From an uncultured Prevotellaceae bacterium (GTDB lineage Bacteria > Bacteroidota > Bacteroidia > Bacteroidales > Bacteroidaceae): 64,000 nt of DNA. The notes beneath the pieces were generated by a model that was given only the letters and a program-made list of their open reading frames with translations, had not been told where the DNA came from and ran no database searches. The stretch spans positions 22,085-86,084 of the forward strand of contig OMXX01000027.1 of the NCBI GenBank assembly GCA_900315105.1, in the 5' to 3' direction. The translations under genes were made by a program, and so were the position numbers. Position 1 is the first letter of the stretch, and the number at the start of each line of letters is the position of its first letter. Positions 25,716-35,404 of this stretch are shown here, piece after piece.

Positions 25716-27449
25716 TTACTTTTTCAGTTTTTTCTGTATCTTCTCAATCCTGCGCTTAGGATCTTGGGCATCAGGATACAGGTCGAGGGCTTTCTTGTAG
25801 TTGGCTATTGCAGCTTCGTACATCTTCTCGCGCTCACATTCCTTACCCATTATGGTATATTCCACAGATAGCTGCATAAGCCTCTGTTTCTGTGTCTCTG
25901 CTTCCATTTTCAAGCGCTCTATATCGTCCATGAGAAGGTTGATGATATTGAGCTTACGACGAAGAAGTCGCTTGGGAGCAGGCTTTTCTATGTCATAACG
26001 GCTGTGTATGGCGAGGAAGAAATTCTTCAATGCCTCGTCAATGTCTCCCCTATCGAACGCCTTCGCAGCATCGTAATACTGCTTGTCAGCTGCCGTTTCT
26101 TTTAGCGCCTGATTGATAAGCCTCTGGTCATTATAACCGGCAGCAAAGCGTTTCACCTCATCGCGCACGAAGACATCGGAATGACGAATAGGCTGATTGA
26201 GCTCGATACCCTCAAGAGATGTGCATCGGGAAAGGGCTACGTAGGTCTGGCCTCCGGCAAAGACACCATGTCCGAAGTCTATCTTCACATTGTTGAACGT
26301 GAGGCCTTGAGACTTATGCACGGTGATAGCCCATGCAAGGCGCAGAGGAAACTGTATGTAAGAGCCTATCTCCTCTTCTTCAATGCGTTTCTCCACCTCA
26401 TTGAAGGTATAGCGCACATTAGACCAACGGTCGCGCTCCACATCCACTTCCTCTCCCGACTCTTTCCTTACATATATGCGCGTGCCGTCCTCATCCAATC
26501 CGATGACAATACCGAGGGTACCGTTTACCCAACGGTGGTCCATATCGTTCTTGATAAAGATGACCTGTGCCCCGACCTTCAGCTCAAGCTGTATAGGCGT
26601 AGGCATCATCGTCTCTGGGAAATCGCCGTTTGTGGCACCATTAAGGATAACAGGCTCTCCGGGAAGTTCCTCAAGATGCTGGGTATTGATGAAATCCACC
26701 GTATCACGCGTTGTGGAAAGTGTTATAGCAAGACTGTCACTTTGGAGTAATCCTGATTGTCCGGAAGTAACCCTTGCATTAAGCATGGAAAGATCACGGT
26801 CGGTTGCCTGTGAGGTTCGGATATTGTCAAGGATTCCAATAAAGACAGGATCAGACTGCCTATATACCTTGCGCAACTCTATGCTCACCACCTGTTTCTC
26901 GCGGAAAACATGCGCATCGAAAAAGAAACTGGAGGGATAGAAAGGTTGCAGGAGTTGTCGGTCCTCATCGCGCACAACAGGCTCAAGCTGATACACATCT
27001 CCCACCATCATGAGTTGCTTACCTCCGAAAGGCTGTGACATATTACGAGAATAGATACGCAACACCTTATCGATGAAATCGATGATATCAGCACGCACCA
27101 TGGAAATCTCATCAATGATGATAAGTTCAAGCTCACGTATCATCTTCACCTTCTCACCATTGTATTTCAATGTGCTGCGGATGTTACGTGCAGAGTAGCG
27201 ACTGTCATTAGGCAGAAGCGGATGAAAAGGGAGTTTGAAGAAACTGTGCAGCGTGGAACCTCCGGCATTGATAGCTGCAATGCCTGTAGGCGCAAGTATG
27301 ACGTGCTTTTTCTTGGTAGTAGATGCAATATGTCTCAGGAACGTGGACTTTCCCGTACCCGCCTTTCCCGTAAGGAACACGGAACGGTTGGAAAACTCTA
27401 TTAACTGCAGAGCTTTCTGGAGTTCGGGATTCTGAAGATCGAGAGACAA
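25716..27449 (-). CDS. Pif1/RecD2-like helicase with TPR-like C-terminus
   Basis: 577 residues, SF1B DNA helicase. Walker A GKAGTGKST (about 28-36), APTGIAAINAGGSTLHSFF, Walker B IIIDEISM, and GDVYQLEPVV (motif III); motif VI region AWAITVHKSQGLTF and YVALSRCTSLEG. The last about 110 residues include a TPR-like unit (YEAAIANYKKALDLYPDA), an arrangement common in Bacteroidetes homologues. Likely acts in DNA replication/repair. Located downstream of the PBP1A gene on the same strand, separated by a strong inverted repeat, so probably transcribed separately. Confidence 0.92.
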   Translation of the reverse strand: MSLDLQNPELQKALQLIEFSNRSVFLTGKAGTGKSTFLRHIASTTKKKHVILAPTGIAAINAGGSTLHSFFKLPFHPLLPNDSRYSARNIRSTLKYNGEKVKMIRELELIIIDEISMVRADIIDFIDKVLRIYSRNMSQPFGGKQLMMVGDVYQLEPVVRDEDRQLLQPFYPSSFFFDAHVFREKQVVSIELRKVYRQSDPVFIGILDNIRTSQATDRDLSMLNARVTSGQSGLLQSDSLAITLSTTRDTVDFINTQHLEELPGEPVILNGATNGDFPETMMPTPIQLELKVGAQVIFIKNDMDHRWVNGTLGIVIGLDEDGTRIYVRKESGEEVDVERDRWSNVRYTFNEVEKRIEEEEIGSYIQFPLRLAWAITVHKSQGLTFNNVKIDFGHGVFAGGQTYVALSRCTSLEGIELNQPIRHSDVFVRDEVKRFAAGYNDQRLINQALKETAADKQYYDAAKAFDRGDIDEALKNFFLAIHSRYDIEKPAPKRLLRRKLNIINLLMDDIERLKMEAETQKQRLMQLSVEYTIMGKECEREKMYEAAIANYKKALDLYPDAQDPKRRIEKIQKKLKK

Positions 27450-27480
27450 TGTTATTTACTATTTAGCTATTTACGATTTT

Positions 27481-27596
27481 AAGTGAAGAGTAAAAAGTGT
27501 AGAGTGAAGAATTTAAGTTACATTGTTCTGGCTATTGAATGCTTAAAACAGCAATACGAATTAAATTCTTCACTCTACACTTTTCACTCTTCACTT
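27481..27596. terminator. Long inverted repeat after the PBP1A gene
   Basis: 35-bp arms (27481-27515 and 27562-27596) differ at one position, with AAGTGAAGAG-type sequence; the 46-base loop shows nothing else. It sits directly after the PBP1A stop (minus strand), so it may terminate that transcript. Same motif class as 8727-8856. Confidence 0.6.
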
Positions 27597-27599
27597 GTG

Positions 27600-30092
27600 T
27601 TATAGATTCTTCAACGTAACCTGCTGCTGTGGTTCCGGCTCCGTCATCTTCTGAATAACAGGAGCGGCAGGGGCAAGTTCGCGTTTGATAGGCTCACCAT
27701 TTGCATCAAGACGCAACTCCAATCCATCTACAAGAGAGTCTTCATCGAGCGTATCCTTATGAGAACGATAGAATGGACAGTCGTATTGTGATGAAGAAAC
27801 GTCAATTTCCTTCGGTTTATCGAACTTACCATGATACTTCTCGAAAGCAGGATCGTTGAACACAGACTCGAAGAAGTATCCGCAGATTGGAAGTGCGGTG
27901 CGTGATCCCTGTCCGAGAGCACCCGTACGGAAATGAATGCAGCGGTATTCTCCTCCTACCCATGCTCCTGCCACAAGCTTAGGACTTACGCCCATAAACC
28001 ATGCATCAGAGTGGTTATTTGATGTACCTGTCTTACCGCCGAAATCAGTGTCACGAATATCGCGCACATATCCCCAGAGGCTCTGACCTGTACCACCTGC
28101 ATCACGCATAACGGAGCGCAGCATCTGCTGCATGTAATATGCAGACTTTACGCTAATAGCTTGTTCTGTCTCGTTTGGAGCAACATATACCTCATTACCG
28201 TCACGGTCAAGGATACGTGTCACAAGGATTGCCTCCGGATGTGCCTTACCCTCATTTGCCACGGTGCTATAGGCATTGGCAAGTTCAAGAAGGTTCACGT
28301 CACTTGCACCAAGAGAAAGTGACGGAGCATCATCCAACGGACTCTTGATACCCATTGCCTTTGCAGTCTCAATGATGTTCTTGATACCCATTTCCTGTCC
28401 TACACGAACAGCAACAGAGTTGATTGACTGTGAGAAAGCAGAGCGGAGTGGCATTGAATCGCCTGAGAAATAACCGTTGGCATTGGTTGGAGCCCAAGTT
28501 ACCTCCTTCTTCTCCTTCTCATCCCATACCTTCATTGAGAAGAACTCATCACGGCGCTTGTCACAAGGCGTAAGTCCCTGTTCCATAGCCTCGGTATATA
28601 CGAAGAGTTTGAAAGTAGAGCCAGGCTGACGCTGTGCCGTTACCTTGTCATATTTCCAGTGATTGAAGTCGATATCGCCAACCCATGCCTTAACGTGGGC
28701 TGTCTGAGGCTCGATAGCAACGAAAGAACAGTGCATGAAGCGCACCATATAACGTATAGAGTCCATTGTGGACATCTCCTTCTCTATCTCGCCCTTCTCA
28801 TAGTCGAACAGCTTCACCTTATGAGGCTTGTTGAGATAATAGTCGATAGAATCCTGATTATCCTTGAACTTGTTCTTCAGATACTTGTAACAGCTCTGAC
28901 GCTTTGCTATATCCTCGATGAAGTTCTTTATCTCGTTATGATGTTCATCCTGCCAAGGATTGGTCTTTCCCCAATGCGAGTTGAAGTTGCGCTGCACCTG
29001 CTTCATCTGCTTCACGGCAGCTTCCTCTGCATATTTCTGCATACGGGAATCAACCGTGGTATATATCTTCAGACCGGCAGTATATAGATTGAGTCCGTTT
29101 TCATCAAGCCATTTGTCAAGATACTTGGCAACAGCCTCACGAAAATACTTTGCCTGTCCGTCGTAGTTTTCCTCAGGTCTGAACTCAGAGCAGTCGATAG
29201 GCTTTGCCTTAAGGGTGTCGAACTGCGCACGGTTAATATTGCCGTGTGTAAGCATGTTCTCAAGCACCACGTTACGGCGCTTCAATGAGTTCTCTGGATG
29301 AGAGATAGGGTTATAGAATGTAGTTGCCTTGAGCATACCCACGAGCACAGCGGCCTGATCAGCCGTAAGCTTATTAGGCGTAGTGTTGAAGTATGTCTTT
29401 GAGGCAATCTTAATTCCGAATGCATTATGTCCGAAATCCACGGTGTTGGCATACTGCACGAGGATCTCGTTCTTACCTTCCTGACGTCCCTTTGTCCATG
29501 CAAAATACATCTCAAGTTTCAGGGCTGTAATCCATTCCTTGGTCTTCATTATGAGAATCTTCACACCTGGAATCTTGCCCACAAGGCCTGTGCTATACTG
29601 AGTACGCACACGGAACATATTCTTTGCCAACTGCTGCGTGATGGTAGAAGCACCACGACCGCCACGACCTGTTGCAGCATCCTTTGCTGCACCTACAAGT
29701 CCGAGAGGATCCACGCCCCAATGCTTATAGAAGCGCTCATCCTCCGTGCTTATGAGAGCCTGCCAGAAAACAGGTGCCACATCCTTGTACTCCACTGGAA
29801 TACGGTTCTCATTGAAATACTTTCCAAGAAGAATTCCATCCGCAGAATACAGTTCCGATGCCTGAGCTGTACGATGCTCCCTGATATCAGACCAGCCCGG
29901 AGACTTTCCAAAAAGCCAGAAGAGATTAAGGTCAACAGCTCCGAGATAGAGCATGAAGAGCACAACCAAAGTACCAAGAACGCTTATGGTCTTAATATAC
30001 CAGGGACGCCCTTTGTAAATAGACTTGTACCAAGCCCAGAAACGCGCAGTCATCTTACAGATGAATTTCCAAGCACTACTTAATATTTTCAT
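27600..30092 (-). CDS. Penicillin-binding protein 1A (bifunctional transglycosylase/transpeptidase)
   Basis: 830 residues, polymerises and cross-links peptidoglycan in the periplasm. A membrane anchor lies at about 34-55. The GT51 domain shows ALISTEDERFYKHWGVDP (catalytic Glu about 117) and GASTITQQLAKN. The transpeptidase has STFK (Ser about 492), SIN (about 556-558) and KTG (about 687-689). A proline/glutamine-rich tail ends the protein. -7 box at 30141. Class A PBP assignment is firm. Confidence 0.96.
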   Translation of the reverse strand: MKILSSAWKFICKMTARFWAWYKSIYKGRPWYIKTISVLGTLVVLFMLYLGAVDLNLFWLFGKSPGWSDIREHRTAQASELYSADGILLGKYFNENRIPVEYKDVAPVFWQALISTEDERFYKHWGVDPLGLVGAAKDAATGRGGRGASTITQQLAKNMFRVRTQYSTGLVGKIPGVKILIMKTKEWITALKLEMYFAWTKGRQEGKNEILVQYANTVDFGHNAFGIKIASKTYFNTTPNKLTADQAAVLVGMLKATTFYNPISHPENSLKRRNVVLENMLTHGNINRAQFDTLKAKPIDCSEFRPEENYDGQAKYFREAVAKYLDKWLDENGLNLYTAGLKIYTTVDSRMQKYAEEAAVKQMKQVQRNFNSHWGKTNPWQDEHHNEIKNFIEDIAKRQSCYKYLKNKFKDNQDSIDYYLNKPHKVKLFDYEKGEIEKEMSTMDSIRYMVRFMHCSFVAIEPQTAHVKAWVGDIDFNHWKYDKVTAQRQPGSTFKLFVYTEAMEQGLTPCDKRRDEFFSMKVWDEKEKKEVTWAPTNANGYFSGDSMPLRSAFSQSINSVAVRVGQEMGIKNIIETAKAMGIKSPLDDAPSLSLGASDVNLLELANAYSTVANEGKAHPEAILVTRILDRDGNEVYVAPNETEQAISVKSAYYMQQMLRSVMRDAGGTGQSLWGYVRDIRDTDFGGKTGTSNNHSDAWFMGVSPKLVAGAWVGGEYRCIHFRTGALGQGSRTALPICGYFFESVFNDPAFEKYHGKFDKPKEIDVSSSQYDCPFYRSHKDTLDEDSLVDGLELRLDANGEPIKRELAPAAPVIQKMTEPEPQQQVTLKNL

Positions 30093-30140
30093 ATTTCAAT
30101 TATTTTTTTCTTTCCCCAATAAGAGTTTACTTTTCCCGCT

Positions 30141-30149
30141 GCAAAGGTA
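30141..30149 (-). promoter_or_regulatory. -7 box TACCTTTGC for PBP1A
   Basis: About 50 bases upstream of the PBP1A ATG, between it and miaA. Confidence 0.6.
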
Positions 30150-30165
30150 GCATTTTTTTATGAAA

Positions 30166-31098
30166 TCAGAGCCGAGAATCAATATAATTTGTTATTTCAT
30201 TAACGTTTTCGGGATTAAACCACATAATTTCTGCATCCCTTTTGTACCAAGTAAGCTGTTTTCGGGCATAGCGACGGCTATTACTCTGTATCTGCCTTAT
30301 GGCTTCCTCCAAAGGTATGGCGCCATCGAAATACTGGAACATCTCCTTATAGCCTACGGTATTCAGGGCATTAAGCTCACGATGTGGCAACATTGCCCTT
30401 GCTTCCTGTTCCAACCCTTGCTCCATCATATCGAGTACGCGCATATTTATACGCTCATACAGTTCATCACGGTCACGGTTTAAACCTATCTTTATGATAT
30501 TGAACGGACGTTTACGTTTTTCTCCTGTACGGAACGACGTGTATGTTCTGTCTGTTTGATGGCATATCTCAAGCGCATGGAGTATGCGGCGAGGATTCTT
30601 CCTGTCCACAATGGCATAATGCTCAGGATCAAGGCGAGAAAGCTCTTCAAGTAGAGCATCAAGACCTTCAACCTCTAATCTCCGTTTCATCTCATTACGT
30701 ATATCCTCACGTATGTTGGGGATATCGTCAATACCATTGCACACAGCGTCTATATACATCATACTTCCTCCGGAGAGCAGGGCTATTGGGTGATGGGTGT
30801 TAGGTGATTCACCTTCTACCTTCGACCTCTGGCCTTCAACCTCTAGAAGCAGTTTAAGCACATCCTGCTCATAGTTTGAGGCTGAGTAATAATCACCAAT
30901 ATGATGAGTGCCAACAAAATAATGCCGCACCCTCTGCATCTGCTCTGCAGTGGGAGCGGCAGTACCTATTGGTATTTCCGCAAATATCTGGCGAGAGTCA
31001 GCATTGATGATATCTATACCATAATGCTCTGCAATCTGAAGACAAAGTTCAGTCTTGCCCACTCCCGTAGGACCAGTTATTACGATAAGAGAATTCAC
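30166..31098 (-). CDS. miaA: tRNA dimethylallyltransferase
   Basis: Transfers dimethylallyl to A37 of tRNAs reading UNN codons. 310 residues, P-loop GPTGVGKTELC at 8-18, then DSRQIFAEIPIGTAAP and DRKNPRRILHALEIC, both signature segments, and the C-terminal TRRYARKQLTWYKRD-type end (here SRRYARKQLTWYKRDAEI). Length is normal. It follows lpxA on the minus strand with 24 bases between. Confidence 0.96.
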   Translation of the reverse strand: MNSLIVITGPTGVGKTELCLQIAEHYGIDIINADSRQIFAEIPIGTAAPTAEQMQRVRHYFVGTHHIGDYYSASNYEQDVLKLLLEVEGQRSKVEGESPNTHHPIALLSGGSMMYIDAVCNGIDDIPNIREDIRNEMKRRLEVEGLDALLEELSRLDPEHYAIVDRKNPRRILHALEICHQTDRTYTSFRTGEKRKRPFNIIKIGLNRDRDELYERINMRVLDMMEQGLEQEARAMLPHRELNALNTVGYKEMFQYFDGAIPLEEAIRQIQSNSRRYARKQLTWYKRDAEIMWFNPENVNEITNYIDSRL

Positions 31099-31122
31099 AA
31101 ACAGAAATGCTTTGTCCTAACC

Positions 31123-31893
31123 TTAACGGATAACGCCACGTTCAGACTCTTCGAAGAACTTAATAACATACTCTATCTCCTTGGACATAGGCAGTTTGGC
31201 CTTAACTTCCTCTATACCCTCTTTAACGAGTCCATGAGAGAATATTATACGGTATGCCTGACCTATATTGTCTATTGTCTCGTTAGTAAAGCCACGACGA
31301 CGAAGACCTACGAGATTGAGTCCGCAATAACGGATCGGATCTTTTCCTGCAATGCAATAAGGAGGGATATCCCTTGAAGTACGAGAACCGCCCTGCACCA
31401 TCACATAGCCTCCAATACGGGTAAACTGATGTACAAGAACTGCGCCTGAAATTATAGCGCAATCATCAACGATTACCTCTCCGGCAAACTTCGTTGAGTT
31501 GCCTATGATGCAGTTGCTTCCGATAACACAGTCATGGGCGATGTGCATGTTCTCCATAAGGAGATTGTTGTTGCCCACCTTCGTCGTGCCCTTTGAGAAT
31601 GTGCCACGAGATATTGTCACGTTCTCACGGATGGAGTTATTGTCGCCAATCTCGCATGTAGTGATTTCGCCATGGAACTTCAAATCCTGAGGCTTCGTAG
31701 AAAGGCTTGCACCCGGGAACACCTCATTGTTTGACCCCATACGCAATCCCTGATGAAGGGTTACGCTGTTCTGAAACACGTTGTTGTCGCCTATTACGAC
31801 ATCACCGTCTATGTAGCAGAATGGACCAATTATATTATTGTCACCCAACTTTGCGTCAGGATGCACAAATGCCAATGGACTAATCTGATTCAT
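31123..31893 (-). CDS. lpxA: UDP-N-acetylglucosamine O-acyltransferase
   Basis: First acyl transfer of lipid A synthesis. 256 residues of left-handed beta-helix hexapeptide repeats (IGDNNVFQNSVTL, CEIGDNNSIRENVTI, NNNLLMENMHIAHDC with the catalytic His in MHIAHDC), then an alpha-helical C-terminus. Forms the lpxD-lpxC/fabZ-lpxA run with its neighbours, the usual order in Bacteroidetes. Confidence 0.96.
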   Translation of the reverse strand: MNQISPLAFVHPDAKLGDNNIIGPFCYIDGDVVIGDNNVFQNSVTLHQGLRMGSNNEVFPGASLSTKPQDLKFHGEITTCEIGDNNSIRENVTISRGTFSKGTTKVGNNNLLMENMHIAHDCVIGSNCIIGNSTKFAGEVIVDDCAIISGAVLVHQFTRIGGYVMVQGGSRTSRDIPPYCIAGKDPIRYCGLNLVGLRRRGFTNETIDNIGQAYRIIFSHGLVKEGIEEVKAKLPMSKEIEYVIKFFEESERGVIR

Positions 31894-31989
31894 AAATATT
31901 CTTTTTAAATTAACAATTAATAATTAACATAGGCTCGCGCAGAATGGTCTTCAAACTGTCTGGTATGTTAATTGTCAACATGTTAATTG
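31894..31989. repeat. TTAATT-type inverted repeat between lpxC/fabZ and lpxA
   Basis: AATTAACAATTAATAATTAA at about 31908 faces ATGTTAATTGTCAAC/ATGTTAATTG copies at 31966-31990. The same wording with TCTGCGCR nearby occurs at 5734-5793 in the opposite orientation. Confidence 0.6.
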
Positions 31990-33378
31990 TTATTCCCTAT
32001 TCTTGATAATCTGACAAGCATATGTAGCCTCACATACCACATCATCGCCCACAAAGGCATAGCCATGAAGTGAAGAGATGCCATGACGAACCGGACCAAG
32101 GAGATCAACCTTGAAAATAAGGGTATCACCAGGCACAACCTTCTTGCGGAACTTCACACCGTCAATCTTGATGAAATATGCGGTATATTTCTCTGGGTCT
32201 TCCATCGTGTTGAGCACGATGAGACCGCCACACTGTGCCATAGCCTCCACGATAAGCACACCCGGCATAACAGGCTCTGTTGGGAAATGCCCCTGGAAGA
32301 AAGGCTCGTTGCTCGTAACGTTCTTGATACCTACGATTGTTGTTGCACCAATAGAAACCACCTTGTCAACCAATTGGAATGGGTAACGATGTGGAAGCAG
32401 GTCACGAATACGTCTGTTGTCGATCACAGGCTCTGCATTAGGATCATAGATAGGAGCCTGAATCTCGTGCTTACGAATAACCCTGCGCATCTCACGCGCA
32501 AACTTATTATTAATAGTATGTCCCGGACGTGTTGCAATGATACGACCCTTGATAGGCTTTCCTATAAGTGCCATGTCGCCAATCACATCAAGGAGCTTAT
32601 GACGGGTACATTCGTTCTCCCATACAATTGGCTTATGCTGTATATATCCGAGTTTGCTTGCGTCAAGACGTGGAACGCCGAGAAGGTCGGCAAGAGCATC
32701 GAGCTTGTCCTGTGGCTGCTCCACCTCATAGATAACAATGGCGTTATCCATGTCACCACCCTTGATGAGGTTAGCCTGAAGCAACTGCATTATATCGCGA
32801 ACGAACACGAAGGTACGCGCAGGAGCAATCTCACTTGCAAAATCCTCGATATCATCGATTGTGGCAAACTGAGAATTGATGAACTTTGACTCGAAAGAGC
32901 ACATCGCCGTAATAGAGAACTGCTCATCAGGAAGGATTGTGATGCAAGAACCTGTATTCTCGTCCTTTACCTCTATCTTATTGTGGATGATATAATAGTC
33001 TTTTGGCGCGCTCTGTTCCTGAATACCGATTTCCTTGATCTTTTCAACATACATAATAGCCGAACCATCAAGAATAGGGAACTCAGGACCGTTAACTTGA
33101 ATAAGACAGTTATCAATGCCAAGTGCATAGAGAGCAGCAAGACCATGTTCTACGGTAGAAACACGTATATCGCCCTTTGCAAGCACCGTACCGCGCTGGG
33201 TGTCAACCACATTCTCTGCGATAGCATCGATTATCGGCATACCGTCAACATCAATACGCTGAATCTTATATCCTGTATTCTCTGGAGCTGGATTGAATGT
33301 TACAGTCAGGCTGAGACCTGTGTGAAGTCCCTTGCCACATAGTGAGAAACTGCCTTTAAGAGTTGTTTGCTTTAACAC
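31990..33378 (-). CDS. lpxC/fabZ: Bifunctional LpxC (UDP-3-O-acyl-GlcNAc deacetylase) / FabZ (3-hydroxyacyl-ACP dehydratase)
   Basis: 462 residues from a GTG start giving MLKQTTLKGSFSLCGKGLHTG, the usual start of this fusion; the longer frame to 33462 adds a foreign extension. LpxC part: zinc ligands in TVEHGLAALYALG and HKLLDVIGDMAL. FabZ part from about residue 315: LLPHRYPFQLVDKV and the catalytic GHFPTEPVMPGVLIVEAMAQ. The fusion is characteristic of Bacteroidetes and Chlorobi. It couples lipid A commitment with beta-hydroxyacyl-ACP turnover. Confidence 0.95.
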   Translation of the reverse strand: MLKQTTLKGSFSLCGKGLHTGLSLTVTFNPAPENTGYKIQRIDVDGMPIIDAIAENVVDTQRGTVLAKGDIRVSTVEHGLAALYALGIDNCLIQVNGPEFPILDGSAIMYVEKIKEIGIQEQSAPKDYYIIHNKIEVKDENTGSCITILPDEQFSITAMCSFESKFINSQFATIDDIEDFASEIAPARTFVFVRDIMQLLQANLIKGGDMDNAIVIYEVEQPQDKLDALADLLGVPRLDASKLGYIQHKPIVWENECTRHKLLDVIGDMALIGKPIKGRIIATRPGHTINNKFAREMRRVIRKHEIQAPIYDPNAEPVIDNRRIRDLLPHRYPFQLVDKVVSIGATTIVGIKNVTSNEPFFQGHFPTEPVMPGVLIVEAMAQCGGLIVLNTMEDPEKYTAYFIKIDGVKFRKKVVPGDTLIFKVDLLGPVRHGISSLHGYAFVGDDVVCEATYACQIIKNRE

Positions 33379-33465
33379 GACTTTATTTGTTTGTATTTTT
33401 GTTCTATATAATATATGGTTGATAGGTGTTGGGAATTGAATCTGTACACCAACACCTAACACCTA

Positions 33466-34512
33466 TCAGTCAACACCATTGAGTTTTGCCTCAAGCTCCT
33501 CTATCTTCTTCTGCATGAGATCCATCTGACGATACATCTCAGGAAGACGACGGAAGACTGCCTGTGAGCGGAAATACTGTTTCATCGGCATTGGAGGTGT
33601 GCCTATAAGCTGCTCACCATCCTTTATATTGCCAGGAACACCACTCTGGGCACCAAGCATCACCTTATTCCCTATTTGAATATGACCAGCAAGACCTACC
33701 TGTCCGCCGAACATGCACCACTCCCCTACTTTCGTGCTACCTGCAACGCCTACCTGAGCAGACATCACGGTATTTGCACCGATATCAGTATTGTGGGCAA
33801 TCTGAACAAGGTTATCAAGCTTTACGCCCTTACGAACGTATGTGCTACCCATTGTTGAACGGTCAACACAGGTATTAGCACCAATCTCAACGTTATCCTC
33901 GATTGTTACGATACCAATCTGTGGAATCTTGTCATAGCCACCCTCAGCAGGAGCGAAGCCGAAACCGTCGGCACCAATGACACAACCAGCATGAAGGATG
34001 CAGTTATTGCCAACCTTACAATGGTGATAAACAACAGCATTGCTGTAAATCTCAGTGTTGTTGCCAACGCTTGCCTTCTCACCTATAGTAACGTGAGGAT
34101 GCAGAACACAACCGTCACCAATCACAACGCCCGGACCGATAGCCACGAAAGGACCGATATAGCAATCCTTGCCGATAGTAGCCGTAGGGTCTATGAATGC
34201 GAGAGAGTCAATACCCTTCTTCTTAGGCTTCATAGAAGCATAGAGCTGAAGGAGCTTTGCCACAGCCTCGTATGCACTCTTCACGCGGATAAGAGTCGCA
34301 GACACCGGACGTTCAAGCTTGAGGCTCTCGTCCACAAGCACGATGCTCGACTTCGTATCGTAAATGTAATGGGTGTATTTATGATTTGAAAGGAAGGAGA
34401 TGCATCCTGGGCGTCCTTCCTCTATCTTGGCAAAATCATTGATGGTTGCGTTCTCGTCACCTTCAACCCTGCCCTGTATGAGTTCTGCTATTTGTTTTGC
34501 TGAAAAGTCCAT
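33466..34512 (-). CDS. lpxD: UDP-3-O-(3-hydroxyacyl)glucosamine N-acyltransferase
   Basis: Third acyltransferase step of lipid A. 348 residues from [14 protein letters not shown]; Met at 34536 is in frame but gives an atypical extension. N-terminal uridine-binding domain ([14 protein letters not shown]), beta-helix with hexapeptide repeats, catalytic region [19 protein letters not shown], and a C-terminal helix. First gene of the lipid A run; promoter candidate at 34608. Confidence 0.96.
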   Translation of the reverse strand: MDFSAKQIAELIQGRVEGDENATINDFAKIEEGRPGCISFLSNHKYTHYIYDTKSSIVLVDESLKLERPVSATLIRVKSAYEAVAKLLQLYASMKPKKKGIDSLAFIDPTATIGKDCYIGPFVAIGPGVVIGDGCVLHPHVTIGEKASVGNNTEIYSNAVVYHHCKVGNNCILHAGCVIGADGFGFAPAEGGYDKIPQIGIVTIEDNVEIGANTCVDRSTMGSTYVRKGVKLDNLVQIAHNTDIGANTVMSAQVGVAGSTKVGEWCMFGGQVGLAGHIQIGNKVMLGAQSGVPGNIKDGEQLIGTPPMPMKQYFRSQAVFRRLPEMYRQMDLMQKKIEELEAKLNGVD

Positions 34513-34607
34513 ATTGATGAAGTGAAATCCAACCATTTGGTAAAGTCATATTTTCCCTTTTGGGCATCCGTCATGACATAAAACGGTCAGATATAACAAA
34601 AATCGAT

Positions 34608-34616
34608 GCAAATGTA
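34608..34616 (-). promoter_or_regulatory. -7 box TACATTTGC for lpxD
   Basis: About 95 bases upstream of the lpxD ATG on the minus strand; the only good match in that interval. Confidence 0.5.
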
Positions 34617-34860
34617 CTAAAAATAATCGAGAACACGAAAACTTTACATGAGTTTTTGCGTTTTCATAGTTTTTTTAGATTATTATAAGGTAAAAAAGTA
34701 TAATTTTGTGATGATGAAAGAATAAATTTTAACGATTTAACCTCAGATTTTTGAGATATTTTAGATTCACGAAGAAGAAGTGTAGCGGGATGAGGGAATT
34801 CAAAACAGCCAAAAAAGATGAACCATTACATCATCTCCCCTTTCTGGGAAGATTAGAGTT

Positions 34861-34922
34861 TTTTCCCTCCCATTATAGGGAACGGACCTGAAACGGACTT
34901 GAAACGGATCTGAAACAGAGGT
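34861..34922 (-). repeat. 11-bp phased array B
   Basis: Four 11-bp units at 34879-34922, read on the plus strand as GGAACGGACCT, GAAACGGACTT, GAAACGGATCT, GAAACAGAGGT; on the minus strand this is GTCCGTT type. The shared 3' edge on that strand is CCGTTCCCTATAATGGGAGG. Confidence 0.88.
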
Positions 34923-34983
34923 GAGAATACCCTCTAAATCTGACACATACTCGGAGATATTCAATCTTCCCTCCTCTGTTTTC

Positions 34984-35123
34984 GGTTCTATGGTTCTATA
35001 TGCTATATTTTTTAGAGACACCTCCTATTTTTCGGCATTCCAATTCACAATATATATTATGGCGCTAAAAGCTAGTTTTGTCGGGTGTCTTTAAAAATTA
35101 TAGAACTATTGAACCATAGAACC
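34984..35123. repeat. Octamer palindrome locus B (GGTTCTAT type)
   Basis: The left arm 34984-35023 (GGTTCTATGGTTCTAT...AGAGACACCT) pairs with 35083-35123 (GGGTGTCTTTAAA...ATAGAACC) at roughly 85 per cent with one gap. Octamer GGTTCTAT repeats at both outer ends; AT-rich centre near AATATATATT. Confidence 0.85.
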
Positions 35124-35383
35124 AAAGCACTGTCCCTCGATAACAATTCGCACGATAACAAACAATAATTCAACGTATGTTCGACGAATTGCTTTAGCTT
35201 GTTGAACATTCAATGCAAACGCATCTCCGATGCTGAACTGGCGTAATTCACAACAAACACTTATGATAGGCAGAAAACGAATATTAATGATAGTTGCAAA
35301 TAAAAATACTGATAGAACAGAAAAGACGTTTATAATATACCACAAATATCTTTTATGTCCTATCAGTAAATATTTTACCAAAT

Positions 35384-35392
35384 GCAAAGATA
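35384..35392 (-). promoter_or_regulatory. Orphan -7 box TATCTTTGC pointing into locus B
   Basis: Lies just downstream of the pyrF stop and faces the palindrome and array, with no recognised gene after it. Confidence 0.4.
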
Positions 35393-35404
35393 CAAATGCG
35401 AAGA

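Larger units (their letters stand above)
34620..35404. other. Gene-poor gap carrying repeat locus B
   Basis: No credible gene in about 800 bases. It holds an 11-bp array (34879-34922), the octamer palindrome (34984-35123), a sequence at 35172-35191 resembling the MITE end (AACGTATGTTCGACGAATT), and a minus-strand -7 match at 35384. Small frames at 34800-35021 and 35106-35387 run through these repeats and are not supported as genes. Confidence 0.7.

Noticed and set aside
34800..35021. 73-aa minus-strand frame through locus B
   Set aside because: It begins in the palindrome arm and is translated largely from the 11-bp array; no promoter, no recognisable domain, and no equivalent frame at loci A or C.
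35106..35387. 93-aa hydrophobic minus-strand frame after pyrF
   Set aside because: Its only start lies inside the -7 box match and the frame crosses the palindrome; composition reflects AT-rich DNA.
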